A stretch of DNA of 64,000 bases from Allopusillimonas lactea (GTDB lineage: Bacteria; Pseudomonadota; Gammaproteobacteria; Burkholderiales; Burkholderiaceae_B): contig NZ_JAJJOZ010000010.1 in the NCBI RefSeq assembly GCF_021653995.1, positions 1 to 64,000 of the forward strand, given 5' to 3'. Position numbers and translations under genes: made by a program. Below the pieces are notes generated by a model, which searched no databases, was not told the origin of the DNA, and worked only from the letters and a program-made list of their open reading frames with translations. Shown here piece by piece: positions 26,672 through 35,124 of the stretch; within the stretch, counting starts at the first letter, position 1; each line of letters begins with the position of its first letter.

Positions 26672-27106
26672 TCAAGAGATCAGAATCTGGCCCAGGGCCA
26701 AGCCTGCCAGCAAGCCTCCGAGTATGCCTGCTGCGCCGCCCACCATCAGGGCGATGAGCGCCATGCGTCGTGCAGATCGGTGGGCGATGCAGGCGTACTG
26801 CGCGGCATCCCGGGCCAATTGGTCCAGTCGGGTGCCGGTGTCTCCAAGCATGGCCCGAATGGCATGTTGAGCCTGCTGGCTGATGGGTTTCGCCGACGCT
26901 TCCATTGTGGCGGTCAGATGGCGGCTGAGTTGCTGGGGCAAGACTTGCTGCGCCTCGCCCATGGTCTGCATGTTTTTTTGCATTGCATCGAGGCTTTGGG
27001 TGGCGGCTTCCAGTCTGTCCACGAGGCCGGCCACTTCCCCCAGTACCTCGTGATACAGCAAGTCCAGTTTGGTACGCGCACCACGAGGATTCGAGTGTGA
27101 TTCCAT
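26672..27106 (-). CDS. stbC: StbC-like membrane protein of the plasmid stability operon
   Basis: A 144-residue protein with an N-terminal helical, Gln-rich coiled-coil region (DAMQKNMQTMGEAQQVLPQ) and a C-terminal hydrophobic pair of helices (MALIALMVGGAAGILGGLLA) ending at the C-terminus. Position after an StbB-like ATPase and before the coupling protein matches stbC of IncW R388, whose role is unclear. The assignment rests on gene order and general shape rather than on a motif. Confidence 0.55.
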   Translation of the reverse strand: MESHSNPRGARTKLDLLYHEVLGEVAGLVDRLEAATQSLDAMQKNMQTMGEAQQVLPQQLSRHLTATMEASAKPISQQAQHAIRAMLGDTGTRLDQLARDAAQYACIAHRSARRMALIALMVGGAAGILGGLLAGLALGQILIS

Positions 27107-27117
27107 GATGGCCGTAC

Positions 27118-27825
27118 TCAGGAAAACAGGGCGGCAAATGCCGCGTTCATTTGCCTGTCCACAGGCTTGGCCAGGGCGCGCAGGGCGTGGCGGTTGCTCA
27201 ACAGTGAAATGCGGGCATGGTCTTCGGGGTCGGCAGCCCGGAGTAGGCCGCGGTAATCGGTCTGATCGGCCAGCACGTCAGCGATCGTGGTGCGTTGGTC
27301 GGCCAGTAGTTCAAAGACTTCATTTTCGTAGATGGCAGCGTGCGGGTTGGCTTGCACTTCGCCGGTCTTGGCCGCATAGGCCAGGATCGAGGGAAACTCA
27401 TCCTGTACGCTGCTATCGACCCGGTTGAAGAGAATCCGCACCCGCTCAGGGTCAACGCCCAGTTCGGCCAGGGCGGCGACGGTTTTGATAGTTTCGCGCT
27501 GGGCCTTGCCCGTATTGATGACCGGCAGCACGAAGTAGCTCATTTCCTCGTGCGCGCCTTCGTAGCGCATCATGTGCGTCAGAAAATCCTCGATGTTGCT
27601 GGCCCCGACATCGACAATCGCATCGTCGCGGGTCAGCAGTTCGCGGAACAGGCGGCCAAAGTGTTCGCCGCGCAACTGATCGACGTTCAGGCCCAGGTCG
27701 GCCCCGGTTTCATTGGTGGACTCCACCGCAAAGATTTGCGCTCCGTTCATGCGGGGTGCCAGAAGATGGGAGGCGACGACGGTTTTGCCTACGGAGCCGG
27801 TGTAGTTCAGGACGGCGACTTTCAT
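27118..27825 (-). CDS. stbB: ParA/StbB-like P-loop ATPase
   Basis: A 235-residue ATPase with a deviant Walker A loop NYTGSVGKTVVASHLL at the N-terminus and VDVGASNIEDFL near residue 91. It resembles R388 StbB, an ATPase that balances conjugation and plasmid positioning with StbA. It overlaps the upstream stbA-like gene by 4 bp and precedes stbC by 11 bp. It is likely to help keep the extrachromosomal form in daughter cells. Confidence 0.75.
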   Translation of the reverse strand: MKVAVLNYTGSVGKTVVASHLLAPRMNGAQIFAVESTNETGADLGLNVDQLRGEHFGRLFRELLTRDDAIVDVGASNIEDFLTHMMRYEGAHEEMSYFVLPVINTGKAQRETIKTVAALAELGVDPERVRILFNRVDSSVQDEFPSILAYAAKTGEVQANPHAAIYENEVFELLADQRTTIADVLADQTDYRGLLRAADPEDHARISLLSNRHALRALAKPVDRQMNAAFAALFS

Positions 27826-28274
27826 GGTTCATTCCTTTTCGATGGGGTGGATTCAGGGGATGCGGCGCGGTTGGCCAGTCCTTCGCGGCGCAAGGCTTCG
27901 AGGTCTACCCGCATGTCGCGGATTTTGCGCAGGTCGCCGGGCGTCCGGATGTTGCGCGGTCGGCCCTGGATGGCGTCCAGCTCTGGCGCGAGTGGGGTCG
28001 CGGGGCTGCGAGAGGGTTTCGCCGCCGGGGCTGGGCTGCTGGGGGATGCCCGCCTGGCTTTGCGCCAGCGGTACAGGGTGATGGCGTAGGTGCTGCGCTG
28101 GACGCTCAGGCCCGCTGCGGCCAGATCATCCAACACGGCGGCATGAGGAACGCCCGCGGTCAGTTCGGCTTCGATCAGGGGGAACAGTGCGCGTAGCTGT
28201 GCCGCGATGCTGATACGGGGATCCAGGGCCGCGAGCGCGGCCCGGTAGCGTGCGATGGAGGGAGAGTCATTCAT
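27822..28274 (-). CDS. stbA: StbA-like HTH DNA-binding protein
   Basis: A 150-residue basic protein. Residues 1-75 are helical, with a region resembling a helix-turn-helix (AAVLDDLAAAGLSVQRSTYA, then LYRWRKARR). The Pro/Ser/Ala-rich linker and C-terminal helices could mediate self-association. R388 StbA binds repeats beside oriT and positions plasmids near the nucleoid, so position and shape suggest the same role here. The start MNDSPSIARYR at 28274 is chosen because upstream in-frame sequence lacks family-like composition. Confidence 0.6.
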   Translation of the reverse strand: MNDSPSIARYRAALAALDPRISIAAQLRALFPLIEAELTAGVPHAAVLDDLAAAGLSVQRSTYAITLYRWRKARRASPSSPAPAAKPSRSPATPLAPELDAIQGRPRNIRTPGDLRKIRDMRVDLEALRREGLANRAASPESTPSKRNEP

Positions 28275-28305
28275 AGGTTTCCAGAATCGGTGGTGGTGCG
28301 CGCGC

Positions 28306-28764
28306 TTAGCGCGACAGCTCGGGAAAGACGGTGGACTGCTTGCCCACCAGCCAGGAGCGGCCGGTGGCCAGGGCTTCGCCGTAGGCGGATTGCTCATCGG
28401 TGAATGGCCCGGAATCGCCCTGGGCGATGAATTGCCCGCCGCCAACCTCTTCGCCCGCTTCAAGCAGGCGCAGGGTGAAACCGCCGGTATGGGTTTGATG
28501 GGGCACGATCTCAAAGGAAAACCGCAGCTGGGCCTGTGTAACTTCGTCATGAAACTGCCTGGAGACGGCAGACAGGCGCGCCGCCCATTCCGGGCCGATG
28601 CGATCCAGGGCATCGGCGATGCTGTAGCCGCAGTCGCGCAGCCAGTCGCTGCGATTGAGCACCAGGGCGGCGGTCAGTGCTTCGCCCAGACTCATGGCGC
28701 CTATGCCGCAGAGGGCGGCTTGTTGAGTGATGCCAAGCATGCGGGTGTCGGGGGTCGTGTTCAT
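28306..28764 (-). CDS. Unknown protein, first gene of the stb/tra operon
   Basis: A 152-residue protein with no motif I recognise. The N-terminal half is helical (GIGAMSLGEALTAALVLNRSDWL). The C-terminal half looks beta-rich (LRFSFEIVPHQTHTGGFTL). There is no signal peptide. It reads in the stb-traD direction, 31 bp before stbA, with a purine-rich ribosome site (GGAGTTCCC upstream). It is next to the replication origin, so a role in copy control or transfer regulation is possible but unproven. Confidence 0.6.
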   Translation of the reverse strand: MNTTPDTRMLGITQQAALCGIGAMSLGEALTAALVLNRSDWLRDCGYSIADALDRIGPEWAARLSAVSRQFHDEVTQAQLRFSFEIVPHQTHTGGFTLRLLEAGEEVGGGQFIAQGDSGPFTDEQSAYGEALATGRSWLVGKQSTVFPELSR

Positions 28765-28856
28765 GGGAACTCCTTTGCTTTGCAGCTTGAAAGGCAGTGA
28801 CGGGGGTAAGAGAAGGTGGTTGCCCGGAAGGGCGGTTGTTGTCGTGGCCGACCGAA

Positions 28857-29162
28857 GCAGCCGCCGTGCGGCTGCCCAGCGTGGCGATGCAAGACGGCCT
28901 GAGTTACAGGCGTGGGCCGTCCGACTTATTCACAGGCCGGATAGGTAGAAGAAAGGTAGAAATAAGGTAGAAGGCGCTGGCATGGCTGGAAAGCCCCTGT
29001 TCATGCGGGTGTCCAGAAATGAGGCGCGATGTTGTGACGATAAAGCGCGATGCTATGACGAAAGACCGCGACCTTATGACGCGCCCGGCGCGATGCTATG
29101 ACGACGGGAAAAGTGACTTATCCACAGGCTGTTTCTGGTGTGAAAGCGCGATGCTATGACGA
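28857..29162. other. oriV: Iteron-type vegetative replication origin (oriV)
   Basis: Iterons GCGCGATGCTATGACGA or close variants begin at 29024, 29045, 29065 (degenerate), 29088 and 29146, the first four about two helical turns apart. There are two perfect DnaA boxes, TTATTCACA (28926-28934) and TTATCCACA (29118-29126). Three AGGTAGAA repeats start at 28943, 28954 and 28965, exactly 11 bp apart. A GCAGCCGC/GCGGCTGC hairpin lies at 28857-28875. The TrfA-like initiator gene ends 8 bp from the last iteron. The 28765-28920 part may also hold oriT, but no nic site is recognisable. Confidence 0.85.
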
Positions 29163-29169
29163 TGGAAAG

Positions 29170-30087
29170 CTACCGATCCAGCCGCGTCCAGACCGCCTGT
29201 TCATGGCCCCGGATTGCAGCCTCAATCCGGGGTTCAGCGATGACTTTCAGGGCTTCCAGTTCGGCCAAACTGCGCTCCAGCGTCGCCCGAAAATCGCGCA
29301 TGCGTCCGGTGTATTGCGCCCGCTGCTTGAGGATTTCCAGGCTGTATTTCTGCTGGATGTCGGCAGACGTGCCGATCAGGCGTTGCAGGCTTTTGGACAG
29401 GTCGTGGCGCATTTGCAGGCGCTTGGCCCAGTCCACCAGGGCATATTCCCGGTTGCCAAAGATTTGCGCCCAGCGCGGGTCGGCGTACAGGGTGTAGCTG
29501 CCGCTGGCTTCGTGGTAATCGAAACCGCCCAGCATGGCGAGTACGCGGGTCGAGGGATGCTTGCCATAGCTGTACTTCACCGAGCCATCCTTGCGGCGCG
29601 CTTCGATGCACAGGGTAAAGCGGGCCAGGTCTTTCATGCCCTCGTGCAGCCATTCGTAGGCGCTGCCGCCGGTGGGCCTGCCCATGCCGCGCAGGAAGTC
29701 CGCCCGGTTGATGACGGGCGCTTCGCCCAGCAAGGCGGTGGTTTGCAGATACATGGCGTGCATCCAGATGTCGGCATGGTCTTCACTCAATTGCTTGCCG
29801 GAACCTTTGAGCAGGATATGCGCGCCTTCCAGAAACACGGTGTCGTCATGCAAGGGGCGCCAGCCCCGGCGCACCGGCGCGAAGATGGCGCTGCGGGCGA
29901 TGTAGTTGGGGATGGCTCGGGCGGTTTCGTTGATGCCCGGCAGGATGAATGGGGCGGGCGTCGTGGCCTGCTTTTCAGCGGCGTCGGCGATGGCCTGGGC
30001 TGCTTTTTGCTGGGCGCGCTGCATGGCGGCCGACAGGCGCAGCAGGTTGTTGTCTTGGTGAAAAGGCGCACGGGTGGATGTGCTCAT
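29170..30087 (-). CDS. trfA: TrfA-like plasmid replication initiator
   Basis: A 305-residue protein related to TrfA of IncP plasmids. Its core (AIPNYIARSAIFAPVRRG at about 55-72, FLEGAHILLKGSGKQLSEDHADIW after it, then the paired winged-helix regions) follows the TrfA order. It should bind the adjacent iterons and recruit DnaA and the helicase. The start at 30087 follows GGAG; an upstream codon at 30111 lacks one. Unlike most rep genes, its origin lies beyond its 3' end. It follows the T4SS operon in the same direction. Confidence 0.85.
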   Translation of the reverse strand: MSTSTRAPFHQDNNLLRLSAAMQRAQQKAAQAIADAAEKQATTPAPFILPGINETARAIPNYIARSAIFAPVRRGWRPLHDDTVFLEGAHILLKGSGKQLSEDHADIWMHAMYLQTTALLGEAPVINRADFLRGMGRPTGGSAYEWLHEGMKDLARFTLCIEARRKDGSVKYSYGKHPSTRVLAMLGGFDYHEASGSYTLYADPRWAQIFGNREYALVDWAKRLQMRHDLSKSLQRLIGTSADIQQKYSLEILKQRAQYTGRMRDFRATLERSLAELEALKVIAEPRIEAAIRGHEQAVWTRLDR

Positions 30088-30209
30088 GGGGCAAGCTCCA
30101 GAAGAGCCCATGCAAGGCCCGCCCGGAACGTGCGCAGTGCCTCACACGGGTTTCAGGGGGTGGGGCGACCGGGCAAGATGAGCCGGGCCGCAACAAAGGG
30201 GAATAGGTG

Positions 30210-31229
30210 TCAGACGCGGGTCTGTCGCCGTGGCTCAAACCAGAGTTCTTTCAGGCGGAAGCGCTCGAAGTGCAGCACGAGGTCTACCGTCTGGCGCAGA
30301 AAGGCCTGGATGGTCGGCAGGTCGAGATTGCCGCCCGTAGGCGATTGCTTGATCAGCATGGCCAGGCGGTCGAAGGTGTCGGCTGCGCCATTGGCGTGGG
30401 TGGTGGTGACCGATCCCGGATGGCCGGTATTGAGCGCGGCCAGATAATCCCAGGTTTCGGGGCCGCGCAGTTCGGCCAGGAAAATTCTGTCTGGCGACAA
30501 ACGCATGCAGGCGACCAGGCTTTCGGTGGCGGATACGCGACCGCGCGCGCCGCCATACATGAGGTGTACCCGGTTTCTGTGCCGGGGCAGGATCAGTTCA
30601 TGAACATCCTCAATCGTCACCAGCCGTTCATCGACCGGCACGAGGTCGATGAGTGAGCGGGCAAACGTGGTTTTGCCTGAGCCTGTCGCACCAGAGATCA
30701 CTAGATTCTTGCGCGCCAGAACCGCCTCATGCAGAAAGCCGGGGAGGTCGCCAGCGGTCTTGAGCGCCATCAGCGCCTGATCGGTGTGCGACAGGCCATC
30801 CGCCGAAAAGCCTGCACTGGCGTCCTGGGTGGCTGCAAACGCGCCTTGCACGAGCAGTTCTTCCAGAGACAGCGCGACTTGTGCATGCTTGCGGATATTG
30901 ATGGCCAGGGTGCCGTCGATGCAGGCCGGGGGCTGCACGATCTGGCCGCGCTCGCCGTCGGGCAGGATGACCGACTGTATGGGGCTGCGGGCCATGTGGT
31001 TGTAGGCCGCCAGGGCGGTGGCCAGGGCTTCCAGATGCGGGTAGGTCAGCGCCGGGCAGTCATGCAGCACCCAGGCGCCGCGCACGCGGGTATACAGCTC
31101 CCCGGCGCGCACGATGGCGATTTCCGTCACGTTGGGGTCGGCCAGATGCCGGGATAAAGGCCGCAGAAAGGTGCGTACCGCAATCGAGCGGTCAAAAGGG
31201 ATGGGGTCAGTGGATGGGTTCGAGCTCAT
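30210..31229 (-). CDS. virB11: VirB11 secretion ATPase
   Basis: A cytoplasmic hexameric traffic ATPase of the conjugation machine. The 339-residue protein has an N-terminal domain (residues 1-150) and the RecA-like domain with SGATGSGKTTFARSL near 170-184, the Asp box TIEDVHELIL, the Walker B-like FLAELRGPETWD and the HANGA histidine box. It overlaps virB10 by 23 bp and is last in the virB operon. Confidence 0.95.
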   Translation of the reverse strand: MSSNPSTDPIPFDRSIAVRTFLRPLSRHLADPNVTEIAIVRAGELYTRVRGAWVLHDCPALTYPHLEALATALAAYNHMARSPIQSVILPDGERGQIVQPPACIDGTLAINIRKHAQVALSLEELLVQGAFAATQDASAGFSADGLSHTDQALMALKTAGDLPGFLHEAVLARKNLVISGATGSGKTTFARSLIDLVPVDERLVTIEDVHELILPRHRNRVHLMYGGARGRVSATESLVACMRLSPDRIFLAELRGPETWDYLAALNTGHPGSVTTTHANGAADTFDRLAMLIKQSPTGGNLDLPTIQAFLRQTVDLVLHFERFRLKELWFEPRRQTRV

Positions 31230-32340
31230 AGACGTGGCTGAAGTCCAGATCGCGGGCGACCATGATGCCGATGCGCTCGCCCTGGTTTTTGTAAAGCGTG
31301 GGGGGAATGTCCAGAGACTTTTCCAGAATCTTGGCGACCGCTTCCTGGCCGCCTTCGGCGGTGTTGTCGAAGCGGATGTTGTTGCTGCCCGATTGCCCCT
31401 GGTTGGAAGCCCAGTTGCCGAAGTCGCCGACCAGCGACAGCAGAATGGCGTTGCCGAATCGCTCCCAGAAATGGTTGTCGATATGGCCGTCCAGCCCGGC
31501 TTCCCCCAGCGGGCCGGTGCCGGGGGAAGCCAAGTCCACGATGATGCCGGTGGGCGTCTCCAGCCGGTTCCACGTCACGAAAGCGCGGGCCTGGCCCTGC
31601 TGGATGCCGCCCGACTGATAGCCGGTGAACTTGGTGCCTGCGTCGATCAGCTTGACCTTGCCGTTGGCGCTCATCACGTCGTGTGTCGCCAGGCAAGTCA
31701 GCAGGCCGGGCTGGGTGCTGACCAGTTTCGTCTGCAAGGTGCAGTCGATCATGGTGCCTTGCGTCAACAGGAAATTGCGGTCGCCCAGCTGCCCGGCGAC
31801 GGAGGGGGCAAGTTCCAGCGGCCGCAGCTTGTCGGCGAGCGGCCCTGCATCGCTGTAGGGGCCATTGGGGCCGACCGGCTGGTTGTTTGCCGTGCTTCCG
31901 CCTTCCGCGCCGCCTGCTTGCAGCGGGCTGGCAAGCCGACGCTGGGCCACTTCATCCACAGGCGGCGGTGCGGCGGGCGCAGGCGGCGGGACAGCGTAGC
32001 GGGGGATGGCCACTGGCTCGGGGGCCGGTGGCGGCAAGGGAGTTGGGGGTGCTGGCCGTTCTACCTTGGGAGCCGAGAGGCGGTTGGTAATGCCGCTATG
32101 ATCGGCTTCAAGGCCGTTATCGGCCTTTGCGCCGGGTTCCCGGCCCCAGGTTTTCAGGAGCACACCGACGGCTACAGCGGTGGCGACCAGTATGGTGAGC
32201 CAGAGAAAAGCCCGAGCGCCGCGTGGGGCGCTGCGCCCGGTGACGTCCAGATTCAGAGTGTCGCGCTCCAGGCCGGGGGTGGCAGCGGGCGTATCCCGCT
32301 GCGCGGCTGCCGGGGCCGGGCTGTGTTCGTTTTCCGTCAT
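31207..32340 (-). CDS. virB10: VirB10 channel scaffold protein
   Basis: A 377-residue bitopic protein that spans from inner to outer membrane in the T4SS core complex. It has a cytoplasmic N-terminus, one transmembrane helix (about 44-62), a Pro-rich periplasmic stalk (about 75-140) and the TrbI/VirB10 beta-barrel domain (MIDCTLQTKLVSTQPGLLTC, GTKFTGYQSGGIQQGQARAF). The start at 32340 follows GGAACTCCC. Confidence 0.94.
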   Translation of the reverse strand: MTENEHSPAPAAAQRDTPAATPGLERDTLNLDVTGRSAPRGARAFLWLTILVATAVAVGVLLKTWGREPGAKADNGLEADHSGITNRLSAPKVERPAPPTPLPPPAPEPVAIPRYAVPPPAPAAPPPVDEVAQRRLASPLQAGGAEGGSTANNQPVGPNGPYSDAGPLADKLRPLELAPSVAGQLGDRNFLLTQGTMIDCTLQTKLVSTQPGLLTCLATHDVMSANGKVKLIDAGTKFTGYQSGGIQQGQARAFVTWNRLETPTGIIVDLASPGTGPLGEAGLDGHIDNHFWERFGNAILLSLVGDFGNWASNQGQSGSNNIRFDNTAEGGQEAVAKILEKSLDIPPTLYKNQGERIGIMVARDLDFSHVYELEPIH

Positions 32341-32350
32341 GGGAGTTCCT

Positions 32351-33223
32351 TCATTGCGTGACTTCGCGGATGCGCAGGGTGGGCGAAGGCGCGGCGGCTC
32401 GGCTTTGCTGTGCAGTCTCGCCCTTGATGCTGCGACGCACTGCCGGTGAGGTGGTGCCGGTATGGGCTGGTACGGGTGTCGCACCGTAGGCGTCGTTGTG
32501 GATTGCTAGTACCTGATTGCCCAGGCGCAGATGCCAACGCGCGGCGGTACGATGCAGGACCATGGTGCGCTCATCCGCCATGTGGTGGTTGGTAATGACT
32601 TCCTGGCCGTCCGGGGTGACGCGGTACACCGTGGGGATGTCGGCTTCGGGAGCGAATTGCAGCCAGGTCTGACGGCCATCGTCCCAGGCGTGTACCGGCG
32701 CGATGGCCGCATCGCCGCTACGCGTATAGGCCATCCAGTTCACAGGGTTGTCTGCGGTTTGCAAGGCGCGTTCAACGGCTGCCTTTTGCGCCGCTTGCGC
32801 GCGTTGCCGGGCCTGCACTTCCGGGTATCGGATCACCAGCTTGTAAAGGGCGGGCGCGCCGCGGTTGTCACTGTAGGAAAGCCTGAAGGTGTAATCGCGC
32901 CGGTCGGTGATGACGATGAGGTTGGTGTCGGCATCCTCTGCGGTCGGTTTGAAGAACAGATGGTTGTTCTTGCGGGTAAAGGCATAAGCCTTACTGTCGC
33001 CGAAGACGTGATAGAGATAGCTTTCGCCGGGTTCCAGCATGATGTGTGTGGCGACGCCGATGACTGCATCGAGCTGGATCACATCAGCAGGGTTGTAGTT
33101 CACATAGCGCACGCGATGATCAAACCGCGAAGAACGCGGATTCTCCAGCGCCAGGGCGCTGGCAGGCAGGGACAGGCACAGCAGCAGCGCCAGCGCCTGC
33201 CGGGTAAGGACGTGTTCAAACAT
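32351..33223 (-). CDS. virB9: VirB9 outer-membrane core protein
   Basis: A 290-residue periplasmic protein with a cleavable signal peptide (LALLLCLSLPASALA, cut near residue 25), an N-terminal beta domain (YNPADVIQLDAVIGVATHI) and a C-terminal CagX domain ending in WHLRLGNQVLAIHND. It forms the core ring with VirB7 and VirB10. It is 10 bp upstream of virB10. Confidence 0.93.
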   Translation of the reverse strand: MFEHVLTRQALALLLCLSLPASALALENPRSSRFDHRVRYVNYNPADVIQLDAVIGVATHIMLEPGESYLYHVFGDSKAYAFTRKNNHLFFKPTAEDADTNLIVITDRRDYTFRLSYSDNRGAPALYKLVIRYPEVQARQRAQAAQKAAVERALQTADNPVNWMAYTRSGDAAIAPVHAWDDGRQTWLQFAPEADIPTVYRVTPDGQEVITNHHMADERTMVLHRTAARWHLRLGNQVLAIHNDAYGATPVPAHTGTTSPAVRRSIKGETAQQSRAAAPSPTLRIREVTQ

Positions 33224-33250
33224 GGGGATTCCTTCTGATCCATGCCGGTG

Positions 33251-33937
33251 TCAGCGCGACAGGTCGGCAGCCAGGTCGTAGCGCATCACCTGAAAACCCA
33301 GCGGGTTGCGGCGGGCGACTACTTCGGTCAGCGGCACATCGGCGTACTGATAGGCCATGGTGGCAATTAGATGCCGGACCTTGGTGATGTTGCCGGTGGT
33401 GACTTCCCGCTCTGCCTTGGTGAACCGGACAATGGCCGACTGGTTTGCCCCGAGGGTGATGGAATGAACCTGCACATCGACCGTGCTCAGAGTGCCCAGG
33501 CGGGTTGTGACGGCATCCGGCCCTTCAAACCGCTGGCCGTATTGCGTCTGGATGGGGACGGAAGATAGCAGGGCGCAGGTGTCGAATTGTTCCTGAATGG
33601 TCTGCCAGCTATAGCTTTCACAGTTCAGCACATAGGCGTTCAGGAAATACTTGGCTATGCGCTGGCCGTAGTCTTCCATGGGTTGGCCCAGGGTGCTGAC
33701 ATGCTCGATGGCGCCGGTGGCGTTATCGACCCGCACCACATACATTTCCGGGGGCTGCTTCAAGGGGGCGAGTCCAGCCACGGCCAGGACGGACGCGAAA
33801 GCGATGAGGCCCGCGCCGATGGCAACCTGCCAGGCGCGTTTGCGGCTTCTAACGAGTTCGCCGAGGTGGTCGCGCTCCAGGCCGCGAGACTCTTCCAGCC
33901 AGGCGGCGATGTCTTCCGATTTAAGGGCTTCTGACAC
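33251..33937 (-). CDS. virB8: VirB8 inner-membrane assembly factor
   Basis: A 228-residue bitopic protein with a transmembrane helix at about 36-58 and a periplasmic NTF2-like domain containing the conserved segment MEDYGQRIAKYFLNAYVLN. The start is GTG at 33937, preceded by AAGGAG, placed 3 bp after the virB7 stop. Confidence 0.9.
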   Translation of the reverse strand: MSEALKSEDIAAWLEESRGLERDHLGELVRSRKRAWQVAIGAGLIAFASVLAVAGLAPLKQPPEMYVVRVDNATGAIEHVSTLGQPMEDYGQRIAKYFLNAYVLNCESYSWQTIQEQFDTCALLSSVPIQTQYGQRFEGPDAVTTRLGTLSTVDVQVHSITLGANQSAIVRFTKAEREVTTGNITKVRHLIATMAYQYADVPLTEVVARRNPLGFQVMRYDLAADLSR

Positions 33938-33940
33938 GGC

Positions 33941-34078
33941 TCAGACTCCTTGGGTAATCGGTGGCGTGGCGTTGACCGGAACGCGCGGAGCATCAGCGGG
34001 TTGGGGCGGCTGGGGCGCGTGAAAGGCGCAGCCAGCCAACAGCCCGGCCAGCGCCAGGGCGGCAAAGCGTTTTTGCAT
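33941..34078 (-). CDS. virB7: VirB7 lipoprotein
   Basis: A 45-residue small lipoprotein. It has signal peptide MQKRFAALALAG, the lipobox LLAGC with Cys17, then a Pro-rich tail (HAPQPPQPADAP). Size, lipobox and place between virB6 and virB8 match VirB7, which anchors the core complex in the outer membrane. Confidence 0.88.
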   Translation of the reverse strand: MQKRFAALALAGLLAGCAFHAPQPPQPADAPRVPVNATPPITQGV

Positions 34079-34162
34079 GGGAAAGGCTCCTGTCCTGCCG
34101 GGCTGGCAGAAAGGTGAGGATGGAAAGGGGCTGGCCCGATGTGGGCCGAGAAGGCGGTTTGA

Positions 34163-35113
34163 CTACTTGGCGCGTAGCCGCAGCATGTTGCGCAGTCGCA
34201 TGATGGAGAATGCGCCACGGGCAGCGGAGCCAACACCAAGCTGAGCGCCGAAGCCGTTGGAAAGACCGGCGGCGAGGCCGGGGATCATGACCATGATGAC
34301 CAGGCTTGCCGCGCCTACCAACACCTGCGCGCCGAACAGCGAGAGCACGTCCGTCATGCCGGTTTCTATCTGGTCAGCAATCATGCGGATCAACTGGATG
34401 TTAATCTGCAGGATGAGGCCGAAGACGAGCCCGGCGAGCAAGGCCAGGAAGATGAAGTTCAGGGCTTGTGATATCCAGCTGTTGAACAGCTGCCGCGTAG
34501 GCTCAAATAGGGTGGCAGCAATGAATATCGGGCCCGCAGCGACAATCAGCGCCATCCCTACCTTACAGACCACGATGATTACCATGATGATGCTGCCCAC
34601 TACGGCGGCGTTGATCCGTAGCAGCGTTGCCAAGATACTGACCAGCACCTCTCTTGTTGAGGGCATGAAGTTGTACCAGGGTCGGTTGCTTGCGCCCAGC
34701 ATGGCGTTGGACGCTTCACTGGTTTCATTTTGCAGCCTGTCTACTTCCAGTGCGACGTTGCCTGTGCCCAGCGCCAGTTGGCTGACATCGTCTGGCAAAG
34801 CGATCATGGTGTTGGCAATATCGCTTTGGTAGAGTCCGCCCACACCAAAAATCATGGAAATAATCGCAACGAGAATGGCTTTACGGAAGAACTCAGTCAC
34901 CGTCATATTGCTCTGACCGTGCATGAGGGCAAAGGCGTACACCACGAATTGAAGTGTGAGACCCACGACAATCACCGGCATGAGGGCTTCAAACAGCGCT
35001 TGCATCGGACCGGTCACGGCATCAGCCAAGACGCTTTCTGTTTGGTTCATAACCCATTCCGCGATTTCGCTGGGGGCTGGTGGTGGCGCGACGGCTGGGG
35101 TGAGACTGGCCAT
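34163..35113 (-). CDS. virB6: VirB6 polytopic inner-membrane protein
   Basis: A 316-residue membrane protein with about six hydrophobic helices and a large periplasmic loop (residues 110-170), the TrbL/VirB6 layout. It forms part of the substrate path across the inner membrane. It is 12 bp after virB5. Confidence 0.9.
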   Translation of the reverse strand: MASLTPAVAPPPAPSEIAEWVMNQTESVLADAVTGPMQALFEALMPVIVVGLTLQFVVYAFALMHGQSNMTVTEFFRKAILVAIISMIFGVGGLYQSDIANTMIALPDDVSQLALGTGNVALEVDRLQNETSEASNAMLGASNRPWYNFMPSTREVLVSILATLLRINAAVVGSIIMVIIVVCKVGMALIVAAGPIFIAATLFEPTRQLFNSWISQALNFIFLALLAGLVFGLILQINIQLIRMIADQIETGMTDVLSLFGAQVLVGAASLVIMVMIPGLAAGLSNGFGAQLGVGSAARGAFSIMRLRNMLRLRAK

Positions 35114-35124
35114 GATGCTACGCC

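Noticed and set aside
27138..28000. Long plus-strand frames across stbB and stbA
   Set aside because: They lack starts with ribosome sites and mirror the high-GC third positions of the real minus-strand genes.
28981..29162. CRISPR-like spaced repeats
   Set aside because: Short 17-bp units with 3-6 bp gaps, DnaA boxes and an adjacent initiator gene identify them as iterons; no cas genes are present.
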